In this document: positions 7,556 through 16,527 of the stretch, one piece after another
Layout of the letters: the number at the start of each line of letters is the position of its first letter
Numbering within the stretch: position 1 is the first letter of the stretch
Assembly: GCF_030812295.1 (NCBI RefSeq)
Contig: NZ_JAUSSK010000002.1
Coordinates: 496,001 to 560,000, forward strand
DNA from: Luteibacter jiangsuensis
GTDB taxonomy: Bacteria; Pseudomonadota; Gammaproteobacteria; Xanthomonadales; Rhodanobacteraceae
DNA length: 64,000 nt
Direction of reading: 5' to 3'
Program-made: the position numbers and the translations under genes
Notes under the pieces: generated by a model
The model's database searches: none
The model's input: the letters and a program-made list of their open reading frames with translations, nothing else
What the model was told of the DNA's origin: nothing

Positions 7556-10500
7556 CTAGCCTCTAGCCTTGCGGATCTTCAACCAGCGCTTGTACCGGCG
7601 CTTCAGCTTGCGACGGTATTTGCGCTCCTTGCGATCGTGGTTCCACAGGTAGATCGCGGGCGTGCTGAGCAAGGTGAGCAACTGCGACACGAGCAGGCCG
7701 CCGACGATGGCGATGCCCAGTGGGCGGCGCATCTCCGAACCCACGCCGAAGCCGATCGCCAGCGGCAGGGCCGCGCCCATCGCCACCAGCGTGGTCATGG
7801 TGATCGGGCGGAAGCGCACCAGCGCCGCCTGGCGGATGGCTTCCACCGGTGACATGCCGTGCTCGCGCTGTGCGACCAGGGCGAAGTCCACCATGAGGAT
7901 CGCGTTCTTCTTCACGATGCCGATCAGCAGCAACACCGAGATGATCGCCATGAGGGTGAGCTGGGTCTGAGTGACCAGCATGGCGAGGAAGGCACCGGCG
8001 CCCGCGGCCGGCAAGGTCGAGATGATGGTCAGCGGATGGCCCAGGCTCTCGTACAGGATGCCGAGCACGATGTAGACGGCGAGAATGGCGCCGATCAGCA
8101 GCACCATGCCGTTCGACTGCGCGTCACGCAGGCGCTGGTTCGCGCCGGTGAAGTCCATGCGGACACCTTCGGGCAGGTTGATCGCATGCACCGCCTGTTC
8201 GACCAGGGTGTTGCCCTTGTCCGCCGTGATTTTCGGCGCGAGGTTGTAGGTGATATCCGCCGATTCGAGCTGGTTCTGGTGGGTCACCGCGCTCGGCACC
8301 GCGACTGGCGCGATCTTTGCGACGGCCGACAACGGGATCATCGTGCCCACGCTGTTCTTCACGTAGGTGTTGAGCAAGGCATCCGGGCTGAGTGTCTGCG
8401 CGGCCGCGGCCGTCAACACCACCCAGTACTGGTTGATGTCCGAATAGATGATGGAGACCTGGCGCTGGCCGAAGGCGTTGAACAGGGCCGAGTCGATCAT
8501 GCCCATGCCCACCTGGAGGCGCGAGGCCGCGTCGCGGTCGACCTTCACCATCTGCTGCTTGCCGACGATGTCGAAGTCGCTGCCGACGTCGCGGAACTCC
8601 TTCATGTTGCGCATCTGGCGCACGAGCTTCAGCACCCAGGGCTGCAGGTCCTCGCCGCCGGTGCTGATCAATTGGAACGAGTACTGGCCGCGATTGCTGT
8701 TGCCGCCACCACCGCCGAGGAACTGCACGGGGTTCATGAAGACCTGGACATCGGAAAACTTCTCGTACTCCTTGCCAAGCCTGTCCATGATCTCCTTGAT
8801 CGATTCCTTGCGCTGGCCGGGACCGCTGCCCTTGGGCTTGAGGTCGACGAACATCAGGCCCTGGTTGCCCACGGCGCCACCGTTGTCGCCGCCGAGGATC
8901 GTGGTGACGTCGGCCACCGTGCTGTCGTTCTGCATGAGCTCGCTGACGCGTTTCAGGCGGCGCGTCATCTCATCCGGCGAGATGTTGGCGTCGGCGCTGA
9001 TCTGTGCCTGCAGCATGCCGGTGTCCTCGTCGGGCATGAAATTGCCGCCGGCCGTCTTCACCACGGCGATGGCCAGCACGACCGTCGCGGCGAGCAGGAT
9101 CAAAGGCTGCCAGCGCATCAGGCGGCGATGGCGCATCGCCCAGTCGAGCGCACGCTGGTAGACCCCGAGGAAACCCCGGTCGAAACGCTCCAGGGCCAGT
9201 TCCCAGCGGCTCGGCTTGCGGTCCGGCGCGTCGTGCTTGAGGTAATGCGCGCACAAGGCCGGCGTGAGGGTCAGCGACACCACCGCCGAGATCAACACCG
9301 CGGCGGCAAGCGTCACCGAGAACTCGCGGAGCAGCTTGGTGATCATGTTGTTGCCGAACAGCAGCGGCGCGAACACCGCCACCAGCGACAGCGTGATGGA
9401 GATCACCGTGAAACCGATCTCGCGCACGCCTTCCAGTGCCGCGGCCATGGGTTTCGCACCGTTCTCCATGTGCCGGACGATGTTCTCGATGACCACGATG
9501 GCGTCATCGACGACGAAGCCGATGCACAGCACCAGTGCCATCAGCGACATCGTGTTCAGGGTATAGCCCAACGTCCACATCACGACGAACGCACCCGCCA
9601 GCGACAGCGGCACGCTGAGCGTGGCGATCATCGTCGGCCCCAGACGGCGCAGGAACACCAGCATCACCAGGATGACCATGACGATACTGATCATCAGCGC
9701 GACCTTGACCTCGTGCAGTGCGGACTGCGTGGTCTGGGTCAGGTCGAAGATCGGCGTGACCTTCGCATCCGCCGGCAGCAGCGCCTGGAACCGTGGCAAC
9801 GCCGCACGGATGGCTTCCGCGGTGGCGATGGAGTTCGCCTCCGGGCGCTTGCTGATCTGCATGGTGACCGAGCGCTCGCCCTGGAACCACGCGGCCTGGA
9901 ACTGGTCCTGCTGCCCGCTGTGGACATTGGCGATGTCCGAGAGCCGTACCGGAACCCCATTGCGCATGGCGATCAGGATATTGGCGAAGTCCTTCGGGTC
10001 GCGCAGCCCGTCGTTCGCGATCACCGTCATCTGCGTCTCGCCGTCGGAGAGCACGCCCTGCGGCGAGTTCACGTTGGCGGCCTGCAAGGCGTTGGAGACA
10101 TCGTTCGCGGTCAGCTGCTTCGCCGCCAGGGCGTTCGTGTCCAGCTCGATGCGCACCGCATGGGGTGTCCCTCCGAACACCTGTACACGCGACACGCCGT
10201 CGATCTGTGCCACCGCGGGGCGGATCAGCGTGTCCACCACGTCGTAGAGCTTGTCGGGCGGCATGGTCTTCGAGGTCATCGCGACCAGCAGCACCGGGAT
10301 CTGGCCGGTGTCGAACTTGAAGTACTGCGGTGGCGAGGGCATGCCGGCGGGGAGGTCGGCGGCCGCCGCGTTGATCGCGGCCTGCACGTCGCGGGCGGCG
10401 GCGTCGGTCGAGCGGTCCATGTTGAAGCGGACGCGGACGAAGCCGGAGTTCTCCGTGCTGTTGGAGTACATCTGGTCGACACCCGGGATCTGCCCCAGGT

Positions 10501-10708
10501 GGCGCTCCAGCGGCGCGATGACCGTCGACGCCATCGTCTGCGCGTTGGCGCCGGGCATCTGCGCCTGGATAAAGACCGCCGGTACCTCGATCGAAGGCAA
10601 CGCGGCGACGCCCAGCAGCATGTATGCGATCGCGCCGGCGAGGGTCAGGCCCGCCGCAAGCAACGAGGTACCGATCGGCCGGCGAATGAATGGTGCAAAA
10701 AAGTTCAC
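7556..10708 (-). CDS. RND efflux transporter permease (HAE1 family)
   Basis: Proton-driven inner-membrane exporter, 1050 residues and 12 helices, normal for AcrB/MdtB-type proteins. Visible are the GTSLLAAGLTLAG first helix, the paired aspartates in VVDDAIVVIEN near residue 400 that carry protons, the lysine-rich GIVKKNAILMVDFA motif in the second half, and the MRRPLGIAIVGGL signature of HAE1 pumps. It begins at GTG 10708 with AGGAAG in front. Odd points: no membrane-fusion or outer-membrane partner is adjacent, and the protein ends in a very basic tail (KERKYRRKLKRRYKRWLK). It lies 130 bases downstream of btuB on the same strand, separated by a hairpin, so it is probably transcribed separately. 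Its sequence resembles MdtB/MdtC and MuxB/MuxC more than AcrB. Confidence 0.93.
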   Translation of the reverse strand: MNFFAPFIRRPIGTSLLAAGLTLAGAIAYMLLGVAALPSIEVPAVFIQAQMPGANAQTMASTVIAPLERHLGQIPGVDQMYSNSTENSGFVRVRFNMDRSTDAAARDVQAAINAAAADLPAGMPSPPQYFKFDTGQIPVLLVAMTSKTMPPDKLYDVVDTLIRPAVAQIDGVSRVQVFGGTPHAVRIELDTNALAAKQLTANDVSNALQAANVNSPQGVLSDGETQMTVIANDGLRDPKDFANILIAMRNGVPVRLSDIANVHSGQQDQFQAAWFQGERSVTMQISKRPEANSIATAEAIRAALPRFQALLPADAKVTPIFDLTQTTQSALHEVKVALMISIVMVILVMLVFLRRLGPTMIATLSVPLSLAGAFVVMWTLGYTLNTMSLMALVLCIGFVVDDAIVVIENIVRHMENGAKPMAAALEGVREIGFTVISITLSLVAVFAPLLFGNNMITKLLREFSVTLAAAVLISAVVSLTLTPALCAHYLKHDAPDRKPSRWELALERFDRGFLGVYQRALDWAMRHRRLMRWQPLILLAATVVLAIAVVKTAGGNFMPDEDTGMLQAQISADANISPDEMTRRLKRVSELMQNDSTVADVTTILGGDNGGAVGNQGLMFVDLKPKGSGPGQRKESIKEIMDRLGKEYEKFSDVQVFMNPVQFLGGGGGNSNRGQYSFQLISTGGEDLQPWVLKLVRQMRNMKEFRDVGSDFDIVGKQQMVKVDRDAASRLQVGMGMIDSALFNAFGQRQVSIIYSDINQYWVVLTAAAAQTLSPDALLNTYVKNSVGTMIPLSAVAKIAPVAVPSAVTHQNQLESADITYNLAPKITADKGNTLVEQAVHAINLPEGVRMDFTGANQRLRDAQSNGMVLLIGAILAVYIVLGILYESLGHPLTIISTLPAAGAGAFLAMLVTQTQLTLMAIISVLLLIGIVKKNAILMVDFALVAQREHGMSPVEAIRQAALVRFRPITMTTLVAMGAALPLAIGFGVGSEMRRPLGIAIVGGLLVSQLLTLLSTPAIYLWNHDRKERKYRRKLKRRYKRWLKIRKARG

Positions 10709-10796
10709 GACACTTCCTGTGATCGCGGGAAGGCTCCCCGCGCCCGCGAACTTTATGACGTTCCGCTTGTTTCGTCGCGTGTGCCTTTAGTGGGGG

Positions 10797-10814
10797 CCCT
10801 GCCGGAAGGCAGGG
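10797..10814 (-). terminator. Hairpin after btuB (weak terminator)
   Basis: Perfect 7-bp stem CCCTGCC / GGCAGGG with a four-base loop, located just after the btuB stop. There is no T-run after it on the minus strand, so read-through into the RND gene is possible. Confidence 0.4.
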
Positions 10815-10838
10815 GTGCTCCGTTCATGCGGCGGCGCG

Positions 10839-12725
10839 TCAGTGCCCGGGTGCGTAGCGGAACGTCAGATAATATGTACGCCCCAACTGGTTGTAGAACG
10901 CCGCCGTCTCGTAGCGCTTGTCGGCGACGTTGGCGACCCTGCCCTGCACGCTCCAGTCCGTGTCCAGGTGCCAGGTCGCGCGGAGGTCGGCCGTGGCGTA
11001 GCCGCCAAGCCGGCGGGTGTTGGCCGCGTCGTCGTAGCTGTAGCCGGCCGCGTAGACCGAACCGCCCAGGGTGAAGCGGCCGAGGTCCTTGTCCAGGTCC
11101 ACCCGCGCGGTGCGCTCGGGACGGCGCGCCAGCAGGTTGTCCTCCTGCGCGCCCGAATCCCGGTTCTTCGGCTGTTGAAGCGTGGCATAGGCCCGTACGT
11201 GCCAGCCGCCGACGTCGGCGCCGACTTGTCCTTCCAGCCCGCGGATGCGCGCCTTGCTCACGTTTACCGGCAGGAAGTTGGCATCGAAGCCGATCAGGTC
11301 GTCGACCGTGGTCTGATAGGCGTTGACCGCCCAGTTCCACACGCCCGGCCGCGCCGAGAGGCCGATCTCGGCCGTGCGCGAGGTCTCGGGGCTCAGGTTC
11401 ACCGGCGCGCCGTAAGGGTAGAACTCGTCGTTGAACGTGGGCGCATGGAAGGCCGTGCCATACGACGCGGTGATCTTCATGCCGTTGTCGAAGCGGAAAC
11501 CGTAGGCCGCCGAGCCGGTCGTATGGTTGCCGAACTGGGTGTTGTGGTCGTGGCGCGCCGACAACTGGATCTCGTGCGGACCGAACAGACCCTGGTAGAG
11601 CGCGAACACGCCGGTATTGTTCCGTGAGTCCTTGAGGTAATCCGTATCGCTTTTCAGCTTTTCCTGTTGGAAATCCACGCCCGCGCTCAACGTCTGGTCC
11701 TTGGCCAGGACGAAGTCGTTCTGCCACGACGCCTGGTTGCGCTTCGAATAGAGGTAACCGACGCGGGCCTTGTCCACGCCGTAATGGACGAAGTCGAGGG
11801 TCTTGTCGGCTCCGTTGAGGTAATTGTCGGCACGGTCCTGGTTCTGGCCCAGGCCGAGGGACATGCGCCAGTTCCCAAGGACATCGAACGCCAGCTTCGC
11901 CCCGGCGACCTGTTGCGAGCGCCGGGTCAGGTTCTGGAAATCGCCGTCGTATTCGATATCACCCTTGCTGCGCAGCCAGCTGCCGGTCAACTCCGTGCCG
12001 TCGTCCCAGCGATAGCCACCCGACAGCGAGCCGTTATAGGTACGGGATGCATCGTGGTCGGGTTCGTCGGTGAAGCAGCCGGCAAAGGCGGCCGCGGTGC
12101 CGATGCGGCAGGCGTTGATGCCGGCCGTGTACTGCCCACCCAGGCTGGCGTTGTACCAGCCGTGCTGGCTTCCGCCGGACACGCCCACCTGGCCCGCTGC
12201 GTAGCCATGGCTGCCGCCGGTCACCGAGAGCGTCGGCGTGGGCGCTTCGCCGGCCTGGCCGTGGCGGGTGAAGATCTGGATCACGCCGCCGATGGCATCG
12301 GACCCGTACAGGGCGGAGCGGGGACCGCGGACGATCTCGATGTGATCGATCTGCTCCACGGGAAGCTGCTCGTAGGCCGGCAGGCCGGCGCCGACGGTGC
12401 CCACGCGGACGCCGTCCAGCAACACCAGGGTATGCGACGAATTGGTGCCGCGCATGAACAACGAGGTCTGCTGGCCGATGCCACCGGCATTGGCGATCGT
12501 CACGCCGGGCAGGCCGGCAAGCAGGTCCTGCACGCTCACCGGCTGCAGGCGCTCGATGTCCTCGCGGGTGATCAGCGTGACCGGCGCGAGTACCTCGTCC
12601 AGTGGCGTGGCGGCGCGATTGGCGGTCACCACGACCGGATCGAGCCGGTCGGGCGCGCCCTCGTCGGCGGCATGGGCCACGGCGATGGAGGACAGCAAGG
12701 CCGTCGCGAGCAGGGTCTTCTTCAT
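10839..12725 (-). CDS. btuB: TonB-dependent vitamin B12 receptor BtuB
   Basis: Outer-membrane beta-barrel that imports cobalamin with TonB energy. 628 residues; signal peptide ends at AVAHA-A, a TonB box (DPVVVTA) follows, then the plug domain with LLAGLPGVTI and the IEIVRGPRSALYGSDAIGGVIQIFT motif characteristic of BtuB-like receptors, and a 22-strand barrel ending in YYLTFRYAPGH. It is preceded by a cobalamin riboswitch on the same strand, which makes the assignment to B12 or another corrinoid secure. No btuCDF genes follow. Confidence 0.95.
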   Translation of the reverse strand: MKKTLLATALLSSIAVAHAADEGAPDRLDPVVVTANRAATPLDEVLAPVTLITREDIERLQPVSVQDLLAGLPGVTIANAGGIGQQTSLFMRGTNSSHTLVLLDGVRVGTVGAGLPAYEQLPVEQIDHIEIVRGPRSALYGSDAIGGVIQIFTRHGQAGEAPTPTLSVTGGSHGYAAGQVGVSGGSQHGWYNASLGGQYTAGINACRIGTAAAFAGCFTDEPDHDASRTYNGSLSGGYRWDDGTELTGSWLRSKGDIEYDGDFQNLTRRSQQVAGAKLAFDVLGNWRMSLGLGQNQDRADNYLNGADKTLDFVHYGVDKARVGYLYSKRNQASWQNDFVLAKDQTLSAGVDFQQEKLKSDTDYLKDSRNNTGVFALYQGLFGPHEIQLSARHDHNTQFGNHTTGSAAYGFRFDNGMKITASYGTAFHAPTFNDEFYPYGAPVNLSPETSRTAEIGLSARPGVWNWAVNAYQTTVDDLIGFDANFLPVNVSKARIRGLEGQVGADVGGWHVRAYATLQQPKNRDSGAQEDNLLARRPERTARVDLDKDLGRFTLGGSVYAAGYSYDDAANTRRLGGYATADLRATWHLDTDWSVQGRVANVADKRYETAAFYNQLGRTYYLTFRYAPGH

Positions 12726-12879
12726 GGAACCGTCTTCCTCTGCCGACAGGGCGGCAATGTGCGAAGGACGCTCGAGGAGGACGTGCGACGAACGGCGAAC
12801 GGGCGGGAACCCGGTGGCTGCCCGGATCCGCCCTCCGCGAATCGACCGAAACAGGGACGCCCGCCACGTGGGGCGGGAC

Positions 12880-13100
12880 GCTCATCGGGCCGGTCTCCGG
12901 ACTCGCGCCAGCCACCGCAGGGTGGCGAAATCGGTGCCTTCCCGCTTGCGCAGTGGCGTGAGCCGATTCCATGAGAAAGGTCTGACGACCTACCCGGATG
13001 GACGCTTACCGTTGCGGGGGCAGTGCCGGCCTTGCCACGACGTGGCGCACCGGCTTCCCGTTTCATCCTCTCCAGCCTTGGCCGGTCGGGACACCCGAAC
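12880..13100 (-). ncRNA. Cobalamin (adenosylcobalamin-type) riboswitch controlling btuB
   Basis: Read on the minus strand the leader holds the diagnostic pieces in order: GGGAAGCCGGTG (about 13059-13048), CCGGCACTGCCCCCGCAACG (about 13031-13012), the CCACTG element, and the B12 box GAGTCCGGAGACCGGCC (12904-12888). Cobalamin binding is known to turn off translation or transcription of btuB. Between the aptamer and the btuB ATG, a hairpin with arms CCCGCC / GGCGGG (about 12857-12876) may be the expression platform; there is no good T-run after it, so translational control is more likely. Confidence 0.93.
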
Positions 13101-13164
13101 CGGTCGATGGTACCCGTCGGGGTCCCCGCTGTCACGGATACTTAACGAAACTCTTAACATGCAC

Positions 13165-13193
13165 TTGACGAACGCAAAATAATTCGATTACAA
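13165..13193 (+). promoter_or_regulatory. Putative sigma70 promoter for the Oar-like TonB receptor
   Basis: TTGACG and TTACAA are separated by 17 bases in an AT-rich patch (AACGCAAAATAATTCGA). Transcription would start near 13200, giving a leader of about 150 bases before the receptor ATG at 13357. The remaining space between btuB and this gene (12726-13356) holds the riboswitch leader and the btuB promoter; nothing else is evident. Confidence 0.55.
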
Positions 13194-13356
13194 CCGCAAC
13201 CGATAGCCGTCGGGCGCAAGAAGTTGCGCACGGGGAGCATGAGCAGCCAGGCCGCATCCCGGGGGGGATGGGTACCGGGGCCCATGAGACGGCGTCGAAA
13301 CGAGTTCGGCCACCGCTTGTGGCCGGCTTATTTGCTGTTTATCGGGGAGACAAGAC

Positions 13357-16300
13357 ATGCAACGTTCCACCAAGCGTACCGGCGCACTGCGCCGATCGAC
13401 CCTTTGCACCGCGCTCGCCCTCTGCTTCGCCAGCGGCGCCGTGCTCGCCCAGTCCAATGCTTCCGGTGTCGTGTTCGGCCGCGTCGCGCAGCCTGAAGGC
13501 GCCGTCATCCACCTGCAGAACCTGGATACCGGCCTGACCCGCGACGTCGGCGTCGACGCCGATGGCCGCTACCGCGCCAGCTCGCTGCCGGTCGGCCGCT
13601 ACAAGGTCACCGTGGAGCGCGGCGGCCAGACCGTCGAGACCCGCGACAATGTCCAGGTGAACCTGGGCGGCGGCGTCGACGTGTCCTTCGCGGGCGCTTC
13701 CACCACCACCGCCGAGGCACAGAATCTCGAAGGCGTGCAGGTCACCGGCAACGTGCTTCCCGCGATCGACGTGTCGCAGGTGGACTCGCGCACGGTGCTG
13801 ACTTCGGAACAGCTGCAGAAGCTGCCGCTCGCTCGTGACGTCACCGCCGCCGCACTGCTCGCGCCGGGCGTCATCTCCGGCGACAGCCGCTACGGTAACG
13901 TGGCCTCGTTCGGTGGTTCGTCGGCTTCGGAGAACCAGTACTACATCAACGGTTACTCCGTCACGAACGCGCTTACCGGCCTCGGCTTCACGAGCCTGCC
14001 TTACGATGCGATCGACCAGCAGCAGATCTTCACCGGCGGCTACGGCGCGGAATACGGCCGCTCCACGGGCGGCGTGATCAACATCGTGTCCAAGCGTGGC
14101 GGTAACACCTGGAAGGGTGGCGTCGGCATGTACATCCAGCCGAACGGTGCGCGCCAGTCGCCGCGCAACATCTACCGCACGAACGGCCAGTTGTTCCAGA
14201 ACCGTGGCGGCAACGAACGCAGTGACACGCAATACACCGCCTATATCAGCGGTCCGTTGATCAAGGACAAGCTGTTCTTCTTCGGTGCCGGCGATTTCAC
14301 TCGTACCAATACGACCACGACCAGCAGCATCCTCGCTCCACAGCGCACGAATCAGACGCAGAAGGCGACGAAGTGGTTGGGCAAGATCGACTGGAATATC
14401 ACCGATAACCACCTGCTCGAATTGACCGGCATCGGCGACAAGACCAACACCGAGCGTAGCGTCTACGCCTACAACTATGCGACGCGCAGCCGCGGTAACT
14501 ATCTGGGCACGGACAACCTCAAGAATTTCGACGCGGGCGCGGGTTCGGCCCCCGGCGGCGATGTCTACATCGGAAAATACACTGGCTACATCACGGACGA
14601 CCTGACGGTTAATGCTCTGTACGGTCACACCACGACCAATCACGAGCGCGATATCGGATACTCCGGCTCGGCCAATTGTCCGTGGATCACCGATAACCGG
14701 CGCGGCATCGCCAACCCCATCACTGGTTGCGGCCTGGTGAATGGCACCGTGCTGAACGCAGGCGCGAAGGACAAGACCCACGGCTGGCGTCTCGACGTCG
14801 AATACCACGCGGGCGACCACGATCTGCGCGCGGGTCTGGACAACCAGACCCTGGAATCGACCTCGGGCCAGATATACGAGGGTGGCTATCGCTGGGTTTA
14901 TCGCAATGCGGGCCGGGTCACCGGTCGCCCGGATATCGTTCCGCCGCCGGGCACCACGTACGTCGTTGAAAAGCGTCTCTTCGAGACGGGCGCCACGGTC
15001 AAGACCGAACAGGAAGCTCAGTTCATCGAAGATAACTGGCAGGTCACTGATCGCTGGAGGATCTACGTCGGCCTTCGCAACGAGCAGTTCAAGAACTTGA
15101 ATGGCGACGGCACCACCTACGTCAAGCAACGCCACCAGCTCGCGCCTCGCCTGGGCGCCACCTGGGACGTCTTTGGCGACTCTACGTTCAAGATCTACGC
15201 GAATGCCGGTCGCTACCACTTGGCCATTCCGTCGAACGTCGCGATTCGCGGAGCCTCCGCGTCGACCTACTACAGCGAGTACTACACCTACGGTGGCGTG
15301 GGTCCGAACGGCGAGCCGACCGGCCTCACCCAGCTGGGTAGCCGCGCTTACCTCAACGGCGAGGACGGCACCACACCCGATCCGAAGACCGTCGCCGCCA
15401 AGGGTATCGACGCGTATTACCAGGACGAGTACATCCTGGGCTTCGACAAGGCGATCAACGAGAACTGGAGCTTCGGCGCGAAGGCTACGTATCGCAAGCT
15501 GAAGAGCTCGATCGACGACTTCTGCGATTCGCGTCCGTTCGAAGCGTATGCCGCGCGCAACAACATCGACATCAGCAATGCATCGTTGCCGGGCTGCTAC
15601 TTGTTCAATCCGGGCAAGTCGAACGAATTCCTGGTCGACGTCGGCGGTGGCAACTACGTTCCGTTCAATCTTCGCAAGGACGACTTCACCTCGCCCGAAG
15701 GTGTGGCATTCCCTGACCTGAAACGCAGCTACTACTCGCTCGATCTCTACCTCGAGCATCACTTCGCGGATGATTGGTACGGCCGCGTCGATTACACCTT
15801 CTCGCGCAGCTACGGCAACTCGGAAGGCCAGCTGAAGTCGGATATCGGCCAGCTCGATCCGTCGGTGACCCAGGACTGGGATGCGCCGGAGATCATGCAG
15901 TACGCGAATGGTCCGCTGCCCAACGATCGTACGCACCAGTTGAAGGCGTACGGTTACTGGCAGGCTTCGCAGGAATGGCTGCTCGGCGGCAACCTCGCGG
16001 TGGCCACGGGCCGTCCGAAGAACTGCATCGGCGTGGATCCGGTCGATGCGATCCAGTACGGCGCCTCGTACTTCGAGTGCGGCTTCCAGCCGTCGCCGCG
16101 CGGTTCGAAGGGCCGCCTGCCCTACACCTGGAACCTCGACCTGAACGCCGAATACCGTCCGCTGTGGGCCGGTGACAGGCAGCCGTTGGCATTCACCGCC
16201 ACGGTGTTCAATGTCGTCGGCAGCCAGCGTCCGGTGGGCCAGATCGACGTCGGCGAGACGGGTACGGTGGCGAACGGCGTGCCGGTGGTCAGCGACGACT

Positions 16301-16371
16301 ATCGCCGTCCGATTGCTTTCCAGAACCCGCGTTACCTGCGTCTGGGCGTGCGTTACGACTTCTCGCTCTAA
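13357..16371 (+). CDS. Oar-like TonB-dependent receptor with carboxypeptidase-regulatory-like N-domain
   Basis: Large outer-membrane receptor of 1004 residues. Signal peptide ends around GAVLAQ; residues about 35-115 form a carboxypeptidase-regulatory-like (Ig-type) domain recognisable from VFGRVAQPEGAVIHLQN and LPVGRYKVTVERGG; then a linker containing LEGVQVTGNVLP (TonB-box-like), the plug with DVTAAALLAPGVISGDSR, and GGYGAEYGRSTGGVINIVSKRG, followed by a long barrel ending in LGVRYDFSL. Such receptors in Xanthomonadales import peptides, polysaccharide fragments or colicin-like ligands; no substrate can be read here. GGGGAGA precedes the ATG. Two terminator hairpins follow. It stands between btuB and nagA but on its own promoter. 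Confidence 0.9.
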   Translation: MQRSTKRTGALRRSTLCTALALCFASGAVLAQSNASGVVFGRVAQPEGAVIHLQNLDTGLTRDVGVDADGRYRASSLPVGRYKVTVERGGQTVETRDNVQVNLGGGVDVSFAGASTTTAEAQNLEGVQVTGNVLPAIDVSQVDSRTVLTSEQLQKLPLARDVTAAALLAPGVISGDSRYGNVASFGGSSASENQYYINGYSVTNALTGLGFTSLPYDAIDQQQIFTGGYGAEYGRSTGGVINIVSKRGGNTWKGGVGMYIQPNGARQSPRNIYRTNGQLFQNRGGNERSDTQYTAYISGPLIKDKLFFFGAGDFTRTNTTTTSSILAPQRTNQTQKATKWLGKIDWNITDNHLLELTGIGDKTNTERSVYAYNYATRSRGNYLGTDNLKNFDAGAGSAPGGDVYIGKYTGYITDDLTVNALYGHTTTNHERDIGYSGSANCPWITDNRRGIANPITGCGLVNGTVLNAGAKDKTHGWRLDVEYHAGDHDLRAGLDNQTLESTSGQIYEGGYRWVYRNAGRVTGRPDIVPPPGTTYVVEKRLFETGATVKTEQEAQFIEDNWQVTDRWRIYVGLRNEQFKNLNGDGTTYVKQRHQLAPRLGATWDVFGDSTFKIYANAGRYHLAIPSNVAIRGASASTYYSEYYTYGGVGPNGEPTGLTQLGSRAYLNGEDGTTPDPKTVAAKGIDAYYQDEYILGFDKAINENWSFGAKATYRKLKSSIDDFCDSRPFEAYAARNNIDISNASLPGCYLFNPGKSNEFLVDVGGGNYVPFNLRKDDFTSPEGVAFPDLKRSYYSLDLYLEHHFADDWYGRVDYTFSRSYGNSEGQLKSDIGQLDPSVTQDWDAPEIMQYANGPLPNDRTHQLKAYGYWQASQEWLLGGNLAVATGRPKNCIGVDPVDAIQYGASYFECGFQPSPRGSKGRLPYTWNLDLNAEYRPLWAGDRQPLAFTATVFNVVGSQRPVGQIDVGETGTVANGVPVVSDDYRRPIAFQNPRYLRLGVRYDFSL

Positions 16372-16386
16372 GCAGCGGGAACAGCA

Positions 16387-16415
16387 GCGCGCCCGGACGA
16401 CGTATCCGGGCGCGC
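16387..16415 (+). other. Perfect 11-bp stem-loop downstream of the Oar-like receptor gene
   Basis: GCGCGCCCGGA / TCCGGGCGCGC with a seven-base loop, 15 bases after the stop codon. No T-run follows; it may stabilise the mRNA 3' end or work with the terminator hairpin 21 bases downstream. Confidence 0.7.
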
Positions 16416-16435
16416 GACGAGATCTCCCTGGAACT

Positions 16436-16462
16436 GGCCGGCGCGGAGCGCCGGCCTTTTTT
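16436..16462 (+). terminator. Intrinsic terminator of the Oar-like receptor gene
   Basis: 9-bp stem GGCCGGCGC / GCGCCGGCC with a GGA loop and six Ts. It separates the receptor gene from the convergent nagA. Confidence 0.92.
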
Positions 16463-16480
16463 GTCGTAGGGACTGTTGTT

Positions 16481-16503
16481 GTGGGAGCCGCTTCAGCGGC
16501 GAT
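16481..16503 (+). repeat. Single REP element
   Basis: GTGGGAGCCGCTTCAGCGGC followed by GATGGTTGCTTGCC, the same head, hairpin and connector start as the second unit of the block at 7453. It lies between two converging genes, next to the receptor terminator. Confidence 0.88.
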
Positions 16504-16527
16504 GGTTGCTTGCCCCGGTTACAGGTA

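Noticed and set aside
7859-11074. A 1071-codon open frame opposite the RND and btuB genes
   Set aside because: Its translation is Asp/Arg/His-rich and lacks any domain; it is the GC-driven shadow of the RND gene, whose protein is plainly a transporter.
13339-15936. An 865-codon frame opposite the Oar-like receptor
   Set aside because: Shadow of a real TonB receptor; no signal peptide or domains.
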